A stretch of 64,000 bases of DNA from an uncultured Flavobacteriales bacterium (GCA_946480085.1 CAMLHZ010000006.1:62001-126000), one strand, 5' to 3'; shown: positions 50,818 to 60,423, numbered from the stretch's first letter. Notes: generated from the letters alone by a model not told the origin. Program-made: numbers and translations.

Positions 50818-52950
50818 ATGAAAAAATTAGTTTTTGGATTGGTACTATTGGCGGTTACATTTAGTAATGTTGCTCGTGCCGACGAAGGAATGTGGCTTCC
50901 TTTCTTATTGGGAAGAAACTACGAAGACATGAAGAAACACGGTTTGCGCCTTTCTCAGGAACAAATCTATTCTATCAATAAAAGCTCACTTAAAGATGCT
51001 GTAATTTCTTTTGGTGGATTTTGCACAGGAGAATTGATCTCAGATAAAAGTTTGGTTTTAACAAATCACCACTGTGGTTATGATGCTATTGCAGGTGCTT
51101 CAACTCCTGAAAAGAACTATTTGGATAATGGTTTTTGGGCGAAGAATACCAAAGAAGAAATTCCTGTAGCTGGATTGACAGCAACTTTCATGATTCGTAT
51201 GGAAGATGTTTCTCAAAGTATTTTGAAGGAATTGAACGCTTCAATGACGCAAGCAGAACGTGCAGAAAAGATCAAAAAAGTATCTGATGTTTTAATTGCA
51301 GACGCGATTCGTGGGACAAATTATGAAGCTTTCGTTCGTGATTTTTACGATGGAAATGAGTTTTACTTGTTCGTTAAAGAAACATACAAAGACGTTCGTT
51401 TGGTAGGAACTCCTCCTCAAAGTGCTGGAAAATTTGGAGGTGATACCGATAACTGGATGTGGCCTCGTCACACTGCAGATTTCTCTATGTTCCGTATTTA
51501 TGCGGGAGCTGATAACAAGCCAGCTGATTTTAGTGACAGCAATGTTCCGTTGAAACCTAAGAATTCATTGGCAATTTCATTGAAGGGTGTTCAACCGAAT
51601 GATTACGCGATGATCATGGGATTCCCTGGTCGTACAAACCGTTACTTAACTTCTTACGGAGTTGAGCAGGCAATTTCATTAGAGCAACCAAAAATCGTTG
51701 AGATCCGCGCTAAGAAATTGGAGATCATGAAGAAATATATGGATAAAGATGTAGCGGTTCGTTTGAACTATTCTTCTAAATATGCACAAGTTGCAAACTA
51801 CTGGAAATACTTTATTGGTCAGTCAGAGCAATTGAAAAACAACAAGGTTGCAGACAAGAAACGATTGATTGAGGCTGATTTCCTGAAGTATTCTGTCGGA
51901 AAACCAGAATATGATAATGTATTGACAGATATTGAAAGTGCGTTCAAAACAACGAATTCAATTATTTACATCAAGACTTACCAAAGTGAGTTTGTTCGTC
52001 AGGTAGATATCAATTCATTGGTAGCTATTTTCAAAGCTGCTGCTGATGCTGAAGCTTCCGGAAATAAAGAACGCGCTAAGGAATTAATGAATGCGGCAAA
52101 AACAACTGCTGAAATGTTGTACACAGAGCGTTCAATGGATATTGAATTGGAGACTTTAAGCGAAGTATTGAAAATGTACTTGAAAGATGTTTCTGCTTCA
52201 CAACGTATGGGAATTGCGAAAAGCTTAACTCCTGGAAGTGTTGAAGCATTTATGGCTCGTGTAAAGAAATACTCTGTTTTTGCTGATGCAAAACGTTTCA
52301 ATGCATTCATGGCAGATTATTCAATTGATAAATTGAAGAAAGATCCGTTGTTCATTTTAGTAAAAGATTTGGATGATGCTTACGCTGCAGCAATGGGAGC
52401 AAAAGAAATTAAATCATCTAACGAGAAGTTGCAACGTGCAAATCGCGCATTTGTAAAAGCTGTTCGTGAAATGCAACCGAAGAAAATCTTCGCTCCAAAT
52501 GCAAACTCAACAATGCGTTTGACATATGGAAATATATTGCCTTACACAACGAATGAAGGAAAACCAATGGGTTACCTAACAGATTTCGAAGGTGTTATTG
52601 CAAAAGAAGATCCAAATAATCCGGAGTTCAACCTTGATCCTATCATGAAAGCAACTTTCCTGAAGAAAGATTTTGGTCAGTATGCAGATAAGAAAACAGG
52701 TAAATTACCAGTAAACTTCTTGTCGAATAATGACATTACGGGTGGTAACTCAGGTTCACCGGTTATGAACGCAAATGGAGAATTGATCGGTACAGCATTC
52801 GACGGAAACTGGGAAGCAATGTCGGGTGATATCGCTTTCGAACCTAACTTGCAACGTACAATTTCACTGGATATCCGCTACACACTTTGGATCATCGATC
52901 GTTGTTACGGAGCTACGAATTTGATTAACGAAATGAAACTCGTTAAATAA
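50818..52950 (+). CDS. S46-family dipeptidyl-peptidase, DPP7 type
   Basis: A 710-residue exported serine peptidase that removes dipeptides from peptide N-termini in the periplasm. Signal peptide 1-21 (ending ARA); mature start DEGMWLPFLL is a family hallmark. The catalytic triad is His85 in TNHHCGYDAI, Asp in GGDTDNWMWPRHTADFS (about 205-220), and Ser645 in GGNSGSPV. Eighteen residues after the Ser is Gly663 (AFDGNWEAM); in Porphyromonas enzymes Gly here gives DPP7 specificity for hydrophobic P1, while Arg gives DPP11 specificity for Asp/Glu, so I favour DPP7 type. An intrinsic terminator follows. Amino-acid uptake from peptides fits an organism living on protein. Confidence 0.95.
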   Translation: MKKLVFGLVLLAVTFSNVARADEGMWLPFLLGRNYEDMKKHGLRLSQEQIYSINKSSLKDAVISFGGFCTGELISDKSLVLTNHHCGYDAIAGASTPEKNYLDNGFWAKNTKEEIPVAGLTATFMIRMEDVSQSILKELNASMTQAERAEKIKKVSDVLIADAIRGTNYEAFVRDFYDGNEFYLFVKETYKDVRLVGTPPQSAGKFGGDTDNWMWPRHTADFSMFRIYAGADNKPADFSDSNVPLKPKNSLAISLKGVQPNDYAMIMGFPGRTNRYLTSYGVEQAISLEQPKIVEIRAKKLEIMKKYMDKDVAVRLNYSSKYAQVANYWKYFIGQSEQLKNNKVADKKRLIEADFLKYSVGKPEYDNVLTDIESAFKTTNSIIYIKTYQSEFVRQVDINSLVAIFKAAADAEASGNKERAKELMNAAKTTAEMLYTERSMDIELETLSEVLKMYLKDVSASQRMGIAKSLTPGSVEAFMARVKKYSVFADAKRFNAFMADYSIDKLKKDPLFILVKDLDDAYAAAMGAKEIKSSNEKLQRANRAFVKAVREMQPKKIFAPNANSTMRLTYGNILPYTTNEGKPMGYLTDFEGVIAKEDPNNPEFNLDPIMKATFLKKDFGQYADKKTGKLPVNFLSNNDITGGNSGSPVMNANGELIGTAFDGNWEAMSGDIAFEPNLQRTISLDIRYTLWIIDRCYGATNLINEMKLVK

Positions 52951-52976
52951 CGAAACTTCATTATTCAAAAAATATG

Positions 52977-53007
52977 AAAGCCGTTCCTTCACTGGGACGG
53001 CTTTTTT
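52977..53007 (+). terminator. Intrinsic terminator of the S46 peptidase gene
   Basis: AAGCCGTTCC pairs fully with GGGACGGCTT around TTCACT, followed by a T run. Confidence 0.9.
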
Positions 53008-53027
53008 GTTGTTAGCCTTTGATACAT

Positions 53028-53172
53028 CCCGACTGTGAACGTCGGGGGCACCTGTCTGACTGCAGGCATTTGACAGGCAGGCTCAGTTTGACTACGCTGC
53101 GGAGGATTTGCAATCCTGCGCACGTTTTTCTTAGCTATGTTTCTATGTTTTATTCTATGTGACTATGTATTT
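53028..53172. repeat. Compact array of unrelated intergenic repeat words
   Basis: In order: hairpin CCCGAC/GTCGGG (53028-53046), CCTGTCTGACTGCAGG with GACAGGCAGG (53051-53080), a family B-like GACTACGCTGCGG, a family D palindrome (53103-53119) and family A CTATG words (53137-53168). It sits between two convergent genes, each with its own terminator. Confidence 0.75.
53103..53119. repeat. AGGATTTGCAATCCTGC palindrome (family D), copy 2
   Basis: Seventeen bases identical to 31940-31956. Confidence 0.8.
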
Positions 53173-53173
53173 C

Positions 53174-53206
53174 AAAAAAAATCCCAGCCTTTTCGAAGCC
53201 GGGATT
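53174..53206 (-). terminator. Intrinsic terminator of gcvT
   Basis: On the minus strand ATCCCGGC pairs with GCTGGGAT (one G-T wobble) followed by a run of seven Ts. Confidence 0.88.
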
Positions 53207-53240
53207 AAATCTAAAGTCTTTCGTCTTCAGTCTATTGTCT
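53207..53240. repeat. Low-complexity AGTCTTTCGTCTTCAGTC word run
   Basis: Tandem variants of AGTCT/GTCTTC words directly behind gcvT, similar in style to the other word-type repeats. Confidence 0.4.
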
Positions 53241-53242
53241 AA

Positions 53243-54328
53243 TTAATCTTTCTTATAAAAAGGAAACTTCACCACTTTCGCTTTAACTCCTTTGTCTCTG
53301 ATCTCAATAAAGATCTCAGAATCAACTGCAGCGTGATCAACAGTTACGTAAGCCAGACCAATTGCTTTTTTTACGCTTGGACCTTGCGTTCCTGAAGTTA
53401 CTTTTCCGATTTCGTTTCCATTCGCGTCAATTACTTTGTAGTCGTGACGTGGAATTCCTCTATCGATCATTTCGAAACCTACTAACTTGCGTTTTACACC
53501 AGCCTCTTTCTCCGCTTTCAATTTGTCAGCATCAACAAAATCTTTTGTGAATTTAGTAATCCATCCCAATCCAGCTTCTAATGGAGAAGTTGTGTCGTCG
53601 ATATCGTTTCCGTATAAACAGAATCCCATTTCTAAACGCAATGTATCACGCGCAGCCAAACCAATTGGTTTAATTCCGAAAGCTGCTCCGGCTTCGAATA
53701 CTTTATCCCAAACTTGTTTTACCTCAGAATTCTTACAGTAGATCTCAAATCCTCCTGAACCCGTGTATCCTGTTGCAGAAATGATTACGTGCTCAATTCC
53801 GGCAAACGGACCAACTTCGAAATGATAGTATTTAATTGCAGAAAGATCAACAGAAGTCAATGACTGCATAGCTTCCATTGCTTTCGGACCTTGGATTGCC
53901 AATAATGAATAATCGTCAGACAAGTTTTTCATCTCTACATTTTTCGTGTTGTGAGAAGAAATCCAGTTCCAGTCTTTTTCGATATTTGATGCGTTAACAA
54001 CCAACAAATACTGCTCTTCTTTAATCATGTACACGATCAAATCATCAACGATTCCACCTTTACCGTTTGGTAGACAAGAATATTGTGCACGACCGATAAC
54101 GAGGGTAGAAGCGTCATTTGACGTCACACGTTGAATTAAATCCAAAGCATCAGGACCAGTTAACAAGAACTCACCCATGTGTGAAACATCAAATACTCCA
54201 ACAGCATTTCTTACTGTTTCGTGTTCAATATTTACACCTTCGTATTGTACAGGCATATTGTATCCTGCAAATGGAACCATTTTCGCTCCTAAAGCTTCGT
54301 GTACAGCAGATAACGCAGTATTTTTCAT
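53243..54328 (-). CDS. gcvT: Glycine cleavage system T protein (aminomethyltransferase)
   Basis: A 361-residue enzyme that takes the aminomethyl group from lipoylated H protein and forms methylene-tetrahydrofolate and ammonia. Motifs: [32 protein letters not shown] (catalytic Asp), [30 protein letters not shown] and [13 protein letters not shown]. Length is typical. gcvH and gcvP are not in the window. The promoter -7 box at 54349-54356 gives a leader of about 14 nt, leaving no space for a glycine riboswitch. Confidence 0.95.
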   Translation of the reverse strand: MKNTALSAVHEALGAKMVPFAGYNMPVQYEGVNIEHETVRNAVGVFDVSHMGEFLLTGPDALDLIQRVTSNDASTLVIGRAQYSCLPNGKGGIVDDLIVYMIKEEQYLLVVNASNIEKDWNWISSHNTKNVEMKNLSDDYSLLAIQGPKAMEAMQSLTSVDLSAIKYYHFEVGPFAGIEHVIISATGYTGSGGFEIYCKNSEVKQVWDKVFEAGAAFGIKPIGLAARDTLRLEMGFCLYGNDIDDTTSPLEAGLGWITKFTKDFVDADKLKAEKEAGVKRKLVGFEMIDRGIPRHDYKVIDANGNEIGKVTSGTQGPSVKKAIGLAYVTVDHAAVDSEIFIEIRDKGVKAKVVKFPFYKKD

Positions 54329-54348
54329 TGGATTTTTTTATTTGGGTT

Positions 54349-54356
54349 CAAAGTTA
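54349..54356 (-). promoter_or_regulatory. Promoter -7 box for gcvT
   Basis: TAACTTTG on the minus strand matches TAnnTTTG exactly, 20 nt from the ATG. Confidence 0.55.
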
Positions 54357-54378
54357 ACAAAACAACTGTTTCCAGTTT

Positions 54379-55026
54379 CTAATTGAGTTTATTTCCGTGA
54401 ATTGGACAATAGATATAGTTTGATGGATATTCTTTCTTGTCTTCGATACATACCTTGTTTGGATACAAGCAGGGAAGCGGAAGTTCATAGGTTATAGTTT
54501 TAGTTCCTATTGAAACTGAAAAATCCTCATTTTTTAGAGGACTGATTTCTCCTGTGTTGAAGAAAAAAACCTGAATACCAGAACCGAATTGCCCCATCAT
54601 TTGAGCAAAGATAGGTTTGATAACAATACTCATAGACAATTGATCGTCCGATAATTCTTCCGTTTTCAAAGGTTCATAGGTCTTGTTGTTATATTCAAGT
54701 ATCAACTTTTGTCTCAATTCTGGTTCTGAAAGCATACTTAATTGACCGTTAGTAAGATTTACATTTCCTCTGCAAATCATTACTATGGTGAAGTCTTTCA
54801 TGTACGACTTTAATTCATCCACGTTCTTTTGAGGCATATTGAGTTGGCTGGCAGCAATATCCCAGAAAATCGGTGGAAGCCACATCGAAAGGTTGATTTC
54901 AGCGACTTCATTGTCGGTTTTCATTATTTCTTTGGTGAAGACCTGATAATCGACCTGATTAGGAGCAAGTTGAGCGCTAAGCGTATTGAAGGAAAAAAGG
55001 CTGAATAGGATGATGACGATTTTCAT
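54379..55026 (-). CDS. Exported protein of unknown function
   Basis: A 215-residue protein with a signal peptide (1-19, ending LSAQ). The mature sequence has SMWLPPIFWDIAASQLNMPQ near residue 48, a basic-helix DELKSYMKDFTIVMICRG and a Cys pair at the C-terminus (CPIHGNKL; CLYPNKVC). I do not recognise a family. A -7 box lies at 55043-55050. It is followed by gcvT on the same strand but with its own promoter in between. Confidence 0.75.
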   Translation of the reverse strand: MKIVIILFSLFSFNTLSAQLAPNQVDYQVFTKEIMKTDNEVAEINLSMWLPPIFWDIAASQLNMPQKNVDELKSYMKDFTIVMICRGNVNLTNGQLSMLSEPELRQKLILEYNNKTYEPLKTEELSDDQLSMSIVIKPIFAQMMGQFGSGIQVFFFNTGEISPLKNEDFSVSIGTKTITYELPLPCLYPNKVCIEDKKEYPSNYIYCPIHGNKLN

Positions 55027-55042
55027 AACTAGAATTGAGTTT

Positions 55043-55050
55043 CAAAGTTA
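55043..55050 (-). promoter_or_regulatory. Promoter -7 box for the 54379-55026 gene
   Basis: TAACTTTG on the minus strand matches TAnnTTTG exactly, 16 nt from the ATG. Confidence 0.55.
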
Positions 55051-55080
55051 GCAAAACTGTGCTTTTGAACTACATGAAAT

Positions 55081-55109
55081 AAAAAAAGAGGGGCTCGGCC
55101 CCCTCTTTC
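55081..55109 (-). terminator. Intrinsic terminator of the 904-residue T9SS protein gene
   Basis: On the minus strand AAAGAGGGGGC pairs with GCCCCTCTTT around a short CGA loop, followed by a T run. Confidence 0.9.
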
Positions 55110-55142
55110 ATAACTATATAACTAAAACCTAAAAAATAGTGG

Positions 55143-57857
55143 TTAGTGATTAACAAGCAATCGAAGAACTTCCGAATGATTCTCCAGATAAATTAAATAC
55201 ACTCCATTTGCCAAAGAACTTGTATTCATCTCCAGAGAATCCGTCGAAATGTAATTGATCTCAATTCCTATTTGTCTTCCTGTATTATCGAAAATTTGAA
55301 TTGATTTCGTTGCAATGTCCTTTTCACTGATTTGTACTTTTTGATTTGCAGGGTTAGGATACATAAGTAATTCTGAACCAATTTCTAAATTGACAGCTCT
55401 AATTTCCGAGTAAGAGAAGTTGCCATCAAGATCAACTTGTTTCAATCTATAGTAATTTACACCCATGATTGGAGAAGGATCTATCGTTGCGTAATTCGTT
55501 AATGTTACAGATTCTCCCTGGGCTTGTACTTCGTCTATTTTTATCCATTCGAAATCCACCATTTTTTCAACATCGAAATGAGCGCTTTTATGCTCCGACT
55601 GTGTTTGCCAGGTTAGATCAACATTTCTGTTTGTTTCGTTGTATTTTGCCTGGAAATCCAAAAGTGTTACCGGTAAAGGAGTAGCTGAGTTAATAGAAGC
55701 AATCGTAATGAATTTTGTTCCGTTATTCGGAATGTGAGTGATTCCGATATTACTTACAGTAATCGTTGGGTTAGCATACGAGAAAACGATTCCAGTTCCA
55801 TCACCGTTGTAGTAACATTGTGTTCCGCCGTTTGCAAAATTCCCATCGTCATCAACCAATAATCGAAGATCATTCACATTTACAGATCCAGGTGCTCCAC
55901 AAGCTGCCAACTTAACATCCATGTTGTAGTTTTGAGCCATATTTGTTCTGGTCACTTTCCATTCTTTCTCCATTCTGGAATACAAGGCACAACTTGCCAG
56001 TCCTGTTGGTATTTCTAAGTTAGATGTGATTGTTGCACAGTAAGCTCCGTTGTTGTCTCCCATCATCACATACGATCCATCAGCTGAAAAAGAAGAAGCG
56101 TTTGCAGGATTCATTGCAGCCAAAGTTCCCATGTAAATACGGGTATTGTCGTCGTCGTAATGCGATTGTTTTTGAGTCAGTAACTCAGAATCATCTCTTC
56201 CGATTCCAATAATATTTGTGGTATATGGAGCAGAAACAGTGAAAATAGTTGTTCCGTTTGTGCTCAAATAGTCAGTTGGTAAAGTGATTCCGTATTTTAC
56301 CGCAAGGTAGGAGTCTACCTTTCTTCGTTCTGTAGCTGTAAGAGCGTTTTTAAAGCCGATTAATTCAGCAACCGGACCTTTCCAGTCGCGTGTGTGACCT
56401 GAGAAACTACTTGCTGGCGTTTGGTCGTCTTGTCCACCAAGAAAGGCATTCAATGTGCTGCTTCCACCGGTTTGACAAAGTGCTGAAAGTGTATGTTTTG
56501 TACTTGAGTGATTTGAGTTTGAAGCAATATTTGTTTGATTTCGCTGCCATGTTCCAGCGGCAGAACCTGTTCCAAAATCAGTAATGTCATAGGCTTCCAA
56601 AAGAATGGAAGCATTTGCTCCATTGGAGTCACCATGCCAGGTTCCATTTGCTGGTGAAGAAATAGTAACACCTTTTACAGTTGCAATATGTGTATTTAAG
56701 CGCGTCAAATCGTTCAACTGAAATGTAAAGAATAGTGTTTTGTAATCGATTCCGTTGATTCCGGTATATCCGTTAAGTAAAATACATTGACGAGTTGCTG
56801 CAACGCCACCATCTAAGGTTGCTGCTGGTGCTGCAAAGTCTACAACATAATTGTAGTTGTAAGCTGTAGTGGTTTGATTCAACGATGGATTCCCATTTAA
56901 GTTTGTAGCAGTTCCGGTTGAAACCTGGTTTGCCCAGCCAGTCATTGAAGCGACGCCAGTTGTTCCCATATCTGCTCTTAACCATGTTTCTAATCCTGAA
57001 TTTACTCCACCTGGAGCCAAACAGTTGATTATTGATCTTGATCCCGCAGGATTGGTCGTGGAAATAGCAGGCGTACTTCCTGAATTGAAGTTCAAAGCAT
57101 TTGCGGTGAATTGGGAAATCACAGCATCAACGGTGTTACCGATAACTCCGGTATTGTTCAGATCAAGTGTTAACCAGAAGTAATTTGTTCCGGCAGAAAG
57201 TGCCTGTGAACCGTTAACCGAATAAGTGGCAACTGTTGGTGTTGCAGAACCGAATAATGTAGTTGTCGCGAAAGTACTCGATGTTCCAGTATAGTAGATT
57301 TTGCATGAAGAAAACGCGGTAGCAGCTGCGGTTCCTGATAAATTGGCTTGTATTTGGGTCAGATTTATAGATGAACCTGCGCTCATTGTAACTTGCAATG
57401 CAACAACGATTTGGGTGGCAGCACAGTTTTGAATTACCGCTGTACTACTTTGTGTTACTGTTGCACTTGATACGGTCATTGGTGCCGGACAACTTCCTAC
57501 GAAATTTGTTCCGGCTGCACTTGGATCGAAAGCAACTCCTAATGATCCACCTGCGCCGTCGAGTACCTGACAACGCATTTCCAATGGGTAACTTCCGGCA
57601 GCTGTTTCTACAATGCTGATTACATCTCCGGCATTTGCATTGAATGTAAAATCAATTGGTCCCAAACCAGTTGTGAAGGTTGAACCAACGTTCAATAATA
57701 TGTCAACAGCGTTGACTCTTATTTTTACAGTACCACCATTCCATCCGTCACCATAGGTGTCAGTAATTCGTAAAGTGTGTGTGCATGCGAATGAGTTTGT
57801 GCTCAACACGAAGAACCCAAGAATAAGTAGTAATTTTTTGGTATAGTATGCAGTCAT
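55143..57857 (-). CDS. Large T9SS-secreted surface protein
   Basis: A 904-residue exported protein. Signal peptide 1-24. An N-terminal beta domain has ITDTYGDGWNGGTVKIRVN (about 31-50), a motif seen in Bacteroidota adhesins. Repeated beta units rich in Ser/Thr follow (about 130-280). A concanavalin/LamG-like region starts with GLETWLRADMGTTGVASM (about 287), and TATERRKVDSYLAVKYGITL (about 510) is a recurrent Bacteroidota domain end. A further beta domain (about 740-800; DLTWQTQSEHKSAHFDVEK) and a type A sorting domain (about 825-904; MYPNPANQKVQIS) end the chain. No catalytic motif, so probably a structural or adhesive surface protein. A variant -7 box TAAATTCG lies upstream. Confidence 0.88.
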   Translation of the reverse strand: MTAYYTKKLLLILGFFVLSTNSFACTHTLRITDTYGDGWNGGTVKIRVNAVDILLNVGSTFTTGLGPIDFTFNANAGDVISIVETAAGSYPLEMRCQVLDGAGGSLGVAFDPSAAGTNFVGSCPAPMTVSSATVTQSSTAVIQNCAATQIVVALQVTMSAGSSINLTQIQANLSGTAAATAFSSCKIYYTGTSSTFATTTLFGSATPTVATYSVNGSQALSAGTNYFWLTLDLNNTGVIGNTVDAVISQFTANALNFNSGSTPAISTTNPAGSRSIINCLAPGGVNSGLETWLRADMGTTGVASMTGWANQVSTGTATNLNGNPSLNQTTTAYNYNYVVDFAAPAATLDGGVAATRQCILLNGYTGINGIDYKTLFFTFQLNDLTRLNTHIATVKGVTISSPANGTWHGDSNGANASILLEAYDITDFGTGSAAGTWQRNQTNIASNSNHSSTKHTLSALCQTGGSSTLNAFLGGQDDQTPASSFSGHTRDWKGPVAELIGFKNALTATERRKVDSYLAVKYGITLPTDYLSTNGTTIFTVSAPYTTNIIGIGRDDSELLTQKQSHYDDDNTRIYMGTLAAMNPANASSFSADGSYVMMGDNNGAYCATITSNLEIPTGLASCALYSRMEKEWKVTRTNMAQNYNMDVKLAACGAPGSVNVNDLRLLVDDDGNFANGGTQCYYNGDGTGIVFSYANPTITVSNIGITHIPNNGTKFITIASINSATPLPVTLLDFQAKYNETNRNVDLTWQTQSEHKSAHFDVEKMVDFEWIKIDEVQAQGESVTLTNYATIDPSPIMGVNYYRLKQVDLDGNFSYSEIRAVNLEIGSELLMYPNPANQKVQISEKDIATKSIQIFDNTGRQIGIEINYISTDSLEMNTSSLANGVYLIYLENHSEVLRLLVNH

Positions 57858-58001
57858 TTGACAAATGTCTACTATATCGATTAAGCAATCGAATTTAGGG
57901 TGTTAATTGCCGTTAATAAAGTGTTGTCTGACGGGATTAAAACGTTAATTAAAATATTTAACTATTTGATTTTAAGTATTTTAATTTTTAAATAGTGTTA
58001 A

Positions 58002-59735
58002 TTAGGTTATTTTCTTCAAGTATTCGTCGAGATTATCATTTTTACCTAATCCAACTTTGTTTTTGATCTTGTTTTTAGCAACCCGAACCGATACATCGCT
58101 GATTTTCATGAGTAGACCAATTTCTTTAGCTGAAAGATCTGAAATGAAATAAGTACACATCATTACTTCATTTTTACTTAATTCGGGATGTTTTTGGCGG
58201 ATTTTATGCTCAACTTCTTCATTGATTTCAATGGTTGAATTGCTGTTATCGACAGTTAACTTCTTATCAATATCCAACAAGTTGTTTAGTTCCAGTTGCA
58301 ATTCTCTGAATATGGTTTCTGAAGATGCATTTTTGTTGCGTTTCAGTTCTTTTATTTTTTCCAGGAATCCACTTTCGGTTTTTTGCTTGATCGAAAGGTT
58401 GGTAAACATAGAATTCAGTTGCTGCTTCTGGTAATTTACCTGCTGCTCAAGAATGGTTTGTTCGTTACGCGCAATTTCTTCCTTTTGAGTTTGTACCAAC
58501 AGTGCCAGTTCGGATTGAATTAGTTTTCTTTTGCTGCTTCTGAAAACTTGAAATCCAATAATTACAATCAACAAAATTGCAATTAAAGCGCCGTAAAATT
58601 TCAAGCGCTCATTATTCTGTTCAAGTTGAAAATTACTTTTCTCAATTGCGGCATGTTCCTTCAGGCTTTCAATTTTGTCTTCGTACAAAGATTTGGTTAG
58701 CTCCCGTTGAATGATTGCAGTTTCATTGTTGGCGGGAAGTATAATCTGCGAATAAATTTCTTTTAATTGAGCATTGTCTACGTTTATCTGTTCTTCTTCT
58801 AAAATGTGGGTAAGTTTCTCAGCACATTGTTTTTTTTCATTGGAACCACTAATCTTATTGAATTCATTGAGAACCAGATTAATTGTTTCGTGAATTTTAG
58901 TCAGTTCACCAGTTCGCTTATAAAGTCTGACGAAGTCCATCAGACAAGTGGCTTTATTGAAACCTTCAAGTCCATTTTCATTATAGTAATTGAGCTCTTC
59001 GGTCAAGTGTTTTCTCGCAAGATCGTATTGCTTCATTCTGGTGTAGGCGGCCCCCATGTTTCCGGTAATCAGAAAATAAACATCTTTTTCAATGGTAAGG
59101 AGTTTATTGGGGTTATCCTTGAGTTTTTTTAAGCCCAATTGATAATAATGAATTGCATTTGGGTAGTTCTTGGAGAGATGTTCGCATAAACCAAGATTGT
59201 TGAAATTAGAAGCAAAAAAATACTTAGGCCATGGATATTTCGTTTTTTCGCAAAGCAGGTAATACTGTTTCGCTCTGCCATAGTCTTTTAGTTTATAATA
59301 GTTGATTGCCAAATTGGTATATGCGAAAGATTTCATCCACTCGTTATTGTTTTTCAGAGCGAGATGCAAGCATTGTTTATTTTCTTCTATGGCTAATTCA
59401 AAAAGCTCGTAGTATGCCAAACTAGAGCCTAAATGGTAATGTGCCCATGTCAAAAATTCCTCATTTCCTTCTCCTTGATTACGTATGATCCAGTTTAGAA
59501 TTTCAATCCGATTCATTAGCGATTCGGGATTCTTAAGAAGAGCAAACTCAATGACCTTAATTTTGGTCTGTGATTTTTCACTGTCGTGATCTGATGATTT
59601 TTCCAGTCTGTCTTTGATTACTTCTAATTCCTTAGAAGTCTTTGAGTCAACAAGGTGCAGAAATTCCCTGTCACTTTGCGAGTAAGCAACGATATTAAAA
59701 AAAAGAAAAAGTGTAATCCAGAATAGAGATTTCAT
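58002..59735 (-). CDS. TPR - transmembrane - HTH regulator
   Basis: A 577-residue protein. Signal segment 1-19; periplasmic TPR-like helices (about 85-330; AYTNLAINYYKLKDYGRAKQYY, FNNLGLCEHLSKNYPNAIHYYQ); one membrane helix (FYGALIAILLIVIIGFQVF, about 378-396); a cytoplasmic coiled coil (QTQKEEIARNEQTILEQQ); and a C-terminal LuxR/GerE-like HTH (about 515-577; LSKNEVMMCTYFISDLSAKE then SDVSVRVAKNKIKNK). It fits a one-component regulator that reads a periplasmic or envelope state through the TPRs and binds DNA directly, since no receiver or kinase is present. I chose the ATG at 59735; the upstream TTG adds nothing. Target genes unknown. Confidence 0.87.
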   Translation of the reverse strand: MKSLFWITLFLFFNIVAYSQSDREFLHLVDSKTSKELEVIKDRLEKSSDHDSEKSQTKIKVIEFALLKNPESLMNRIEILNWIIRNQGEGNEEFLTWAHYHLGSSLAYYELFELAIEENKQCLHLALKNNNEWMKSFAYTNLAINYYKLKDYGRAKQYYLLCEKTKYPWPKYFFASNFNNLGLCEHLSKNYPNAIHYYQLGLKKLKDNPNKLLTIEKDVYFLITGNMGAAYTRMKQYDLARKHLTEELNYYNENGLEGFNKATCLMDFVRLYKRTGELTKIHETINLVLNEFNKISGSNEKKQCAEKLTHILEEEQINVDNAQLKEIYSQIILPANNETAIIQRELTKSLYEDKIESLKEHAAIEKSNFQLEQNNERLKFYGALIAILLIVIIGFQVFRSSKRKLIQSELALLVQTQKEEIARNEQTILEQQVNYQKQQLNSMFTNLSIKQKTESGFLEKIKELKRNKNASSETIFRELQLELNNLLDIDKKLTVDNSNSTIEINEEVEHKIRQKHPELSKNEVMMCTYFISDLSAKEIGLLMKISDVSVRVAKNKIKNKVGLGKNDNLDEYLKKIT

Positions 59736-59792
59736 ACCATTGAACAGCAATCTAAGGTTGAATTTATCAAAAATTGCCGGAAAGTATGAATT

Positions 59793-60179
59793 TTAGTTTC
59801 GCGCGAATTTGCTGAAATGGATAATTACATCAGTGTCAACTATGTTTTCTGTATTCTCAGAACCAACACGCATAGTCGCCAGCGACTTGTCCATAAAGTA
59901 GTATTTCTCCATTATTGGTTTAGAAACGTCAAAAAGTTTTTCAGCGCTTTCACCAATAATAAAGATGTAGCCTTCTCCCATATCACTTGATAGGTCGTAG
60001 CCATGGTATTCACCAACCTGATTCTTTGAAAGCTCGCTGATTAATTCGTCTTCCATTTGGTGAAGAAGTAATGTGTTGTCAATTCCATAAAAGAACTGAA
60101 CAACTAACATTTGACATGAAATGTTGTTTTTAGAAGAATTCAGAGTGGTTGGTTCTTCCCATAAATTAATTAATCCCAT
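59793..60179 (-). CDS. Orphan cytoplasmic protein of unknown function
   Basis: A 128-residue protein beginning MGLINLWEEPTTLNSSKNNI. No signal peptide. The pattern is alternating beta strands and helices (LVVQFFYGIDNTLLLHQMEDEL; GYIFIIGESAEKLFDVSKPI), and it ends VIIHFSKFARN. I recognise no family. It is transcribed away from glnN across a 244-nt gap; the shared region might link it to nitrogen regulation, but this is only position. Confidence 0.6.
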   Translation of the reverse strand: MGLINLWEEPTTLNSSKNNISCQMLVVQFFYGIDNTLLLHQMEDELISELSKNQVGEYHGYDLSSDMGEGYIFIIGESAEKLFDVSKPIMEKYYFMDKSLATMRVGSENTENIVDTDVIIHFSKFARN

Positions 60180-60372
60180 GACATTCAGATTTTTAAGGAT
60201 AGGTAATTTACTTAGAATATTTCAAATTTTAAAATTTATTTCAGTTTTTAACAAATCGATTTAGTTGTTCACGTTTTCAAAATTCAAAAAACAGGCTTCT
60301 TTGTATTAAAATCAATAAATTTTCAAAAATCAATTAAAAAATAGGGGGTGTTTATAAAAATTAATATAAAAA

Positions 60373-60405
60373 TTTGGAATGACCCCTTTCAAAATGCTAC
60401 CTTTG
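60373..60405 (+). promoter_or_regulatory. Consensus promoter for glnN
   Basis: TTTG (60373-60376), 21-nt spacer, TACCTTTG (60398-60405). Transcription would start near 60412, 12 nt before the ATG at 60424. The longer frame from 60379 starts inside the promoter. Confidence 0.8.
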
Positions 60406-60423
60406 TCGAAAATTTTGAATTTT

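Noticed and set aside
54329..54356. Glycine riboswitch before gcvT
   Set aside because: The -7 box leaves a leader of about 14 nt, far too short.
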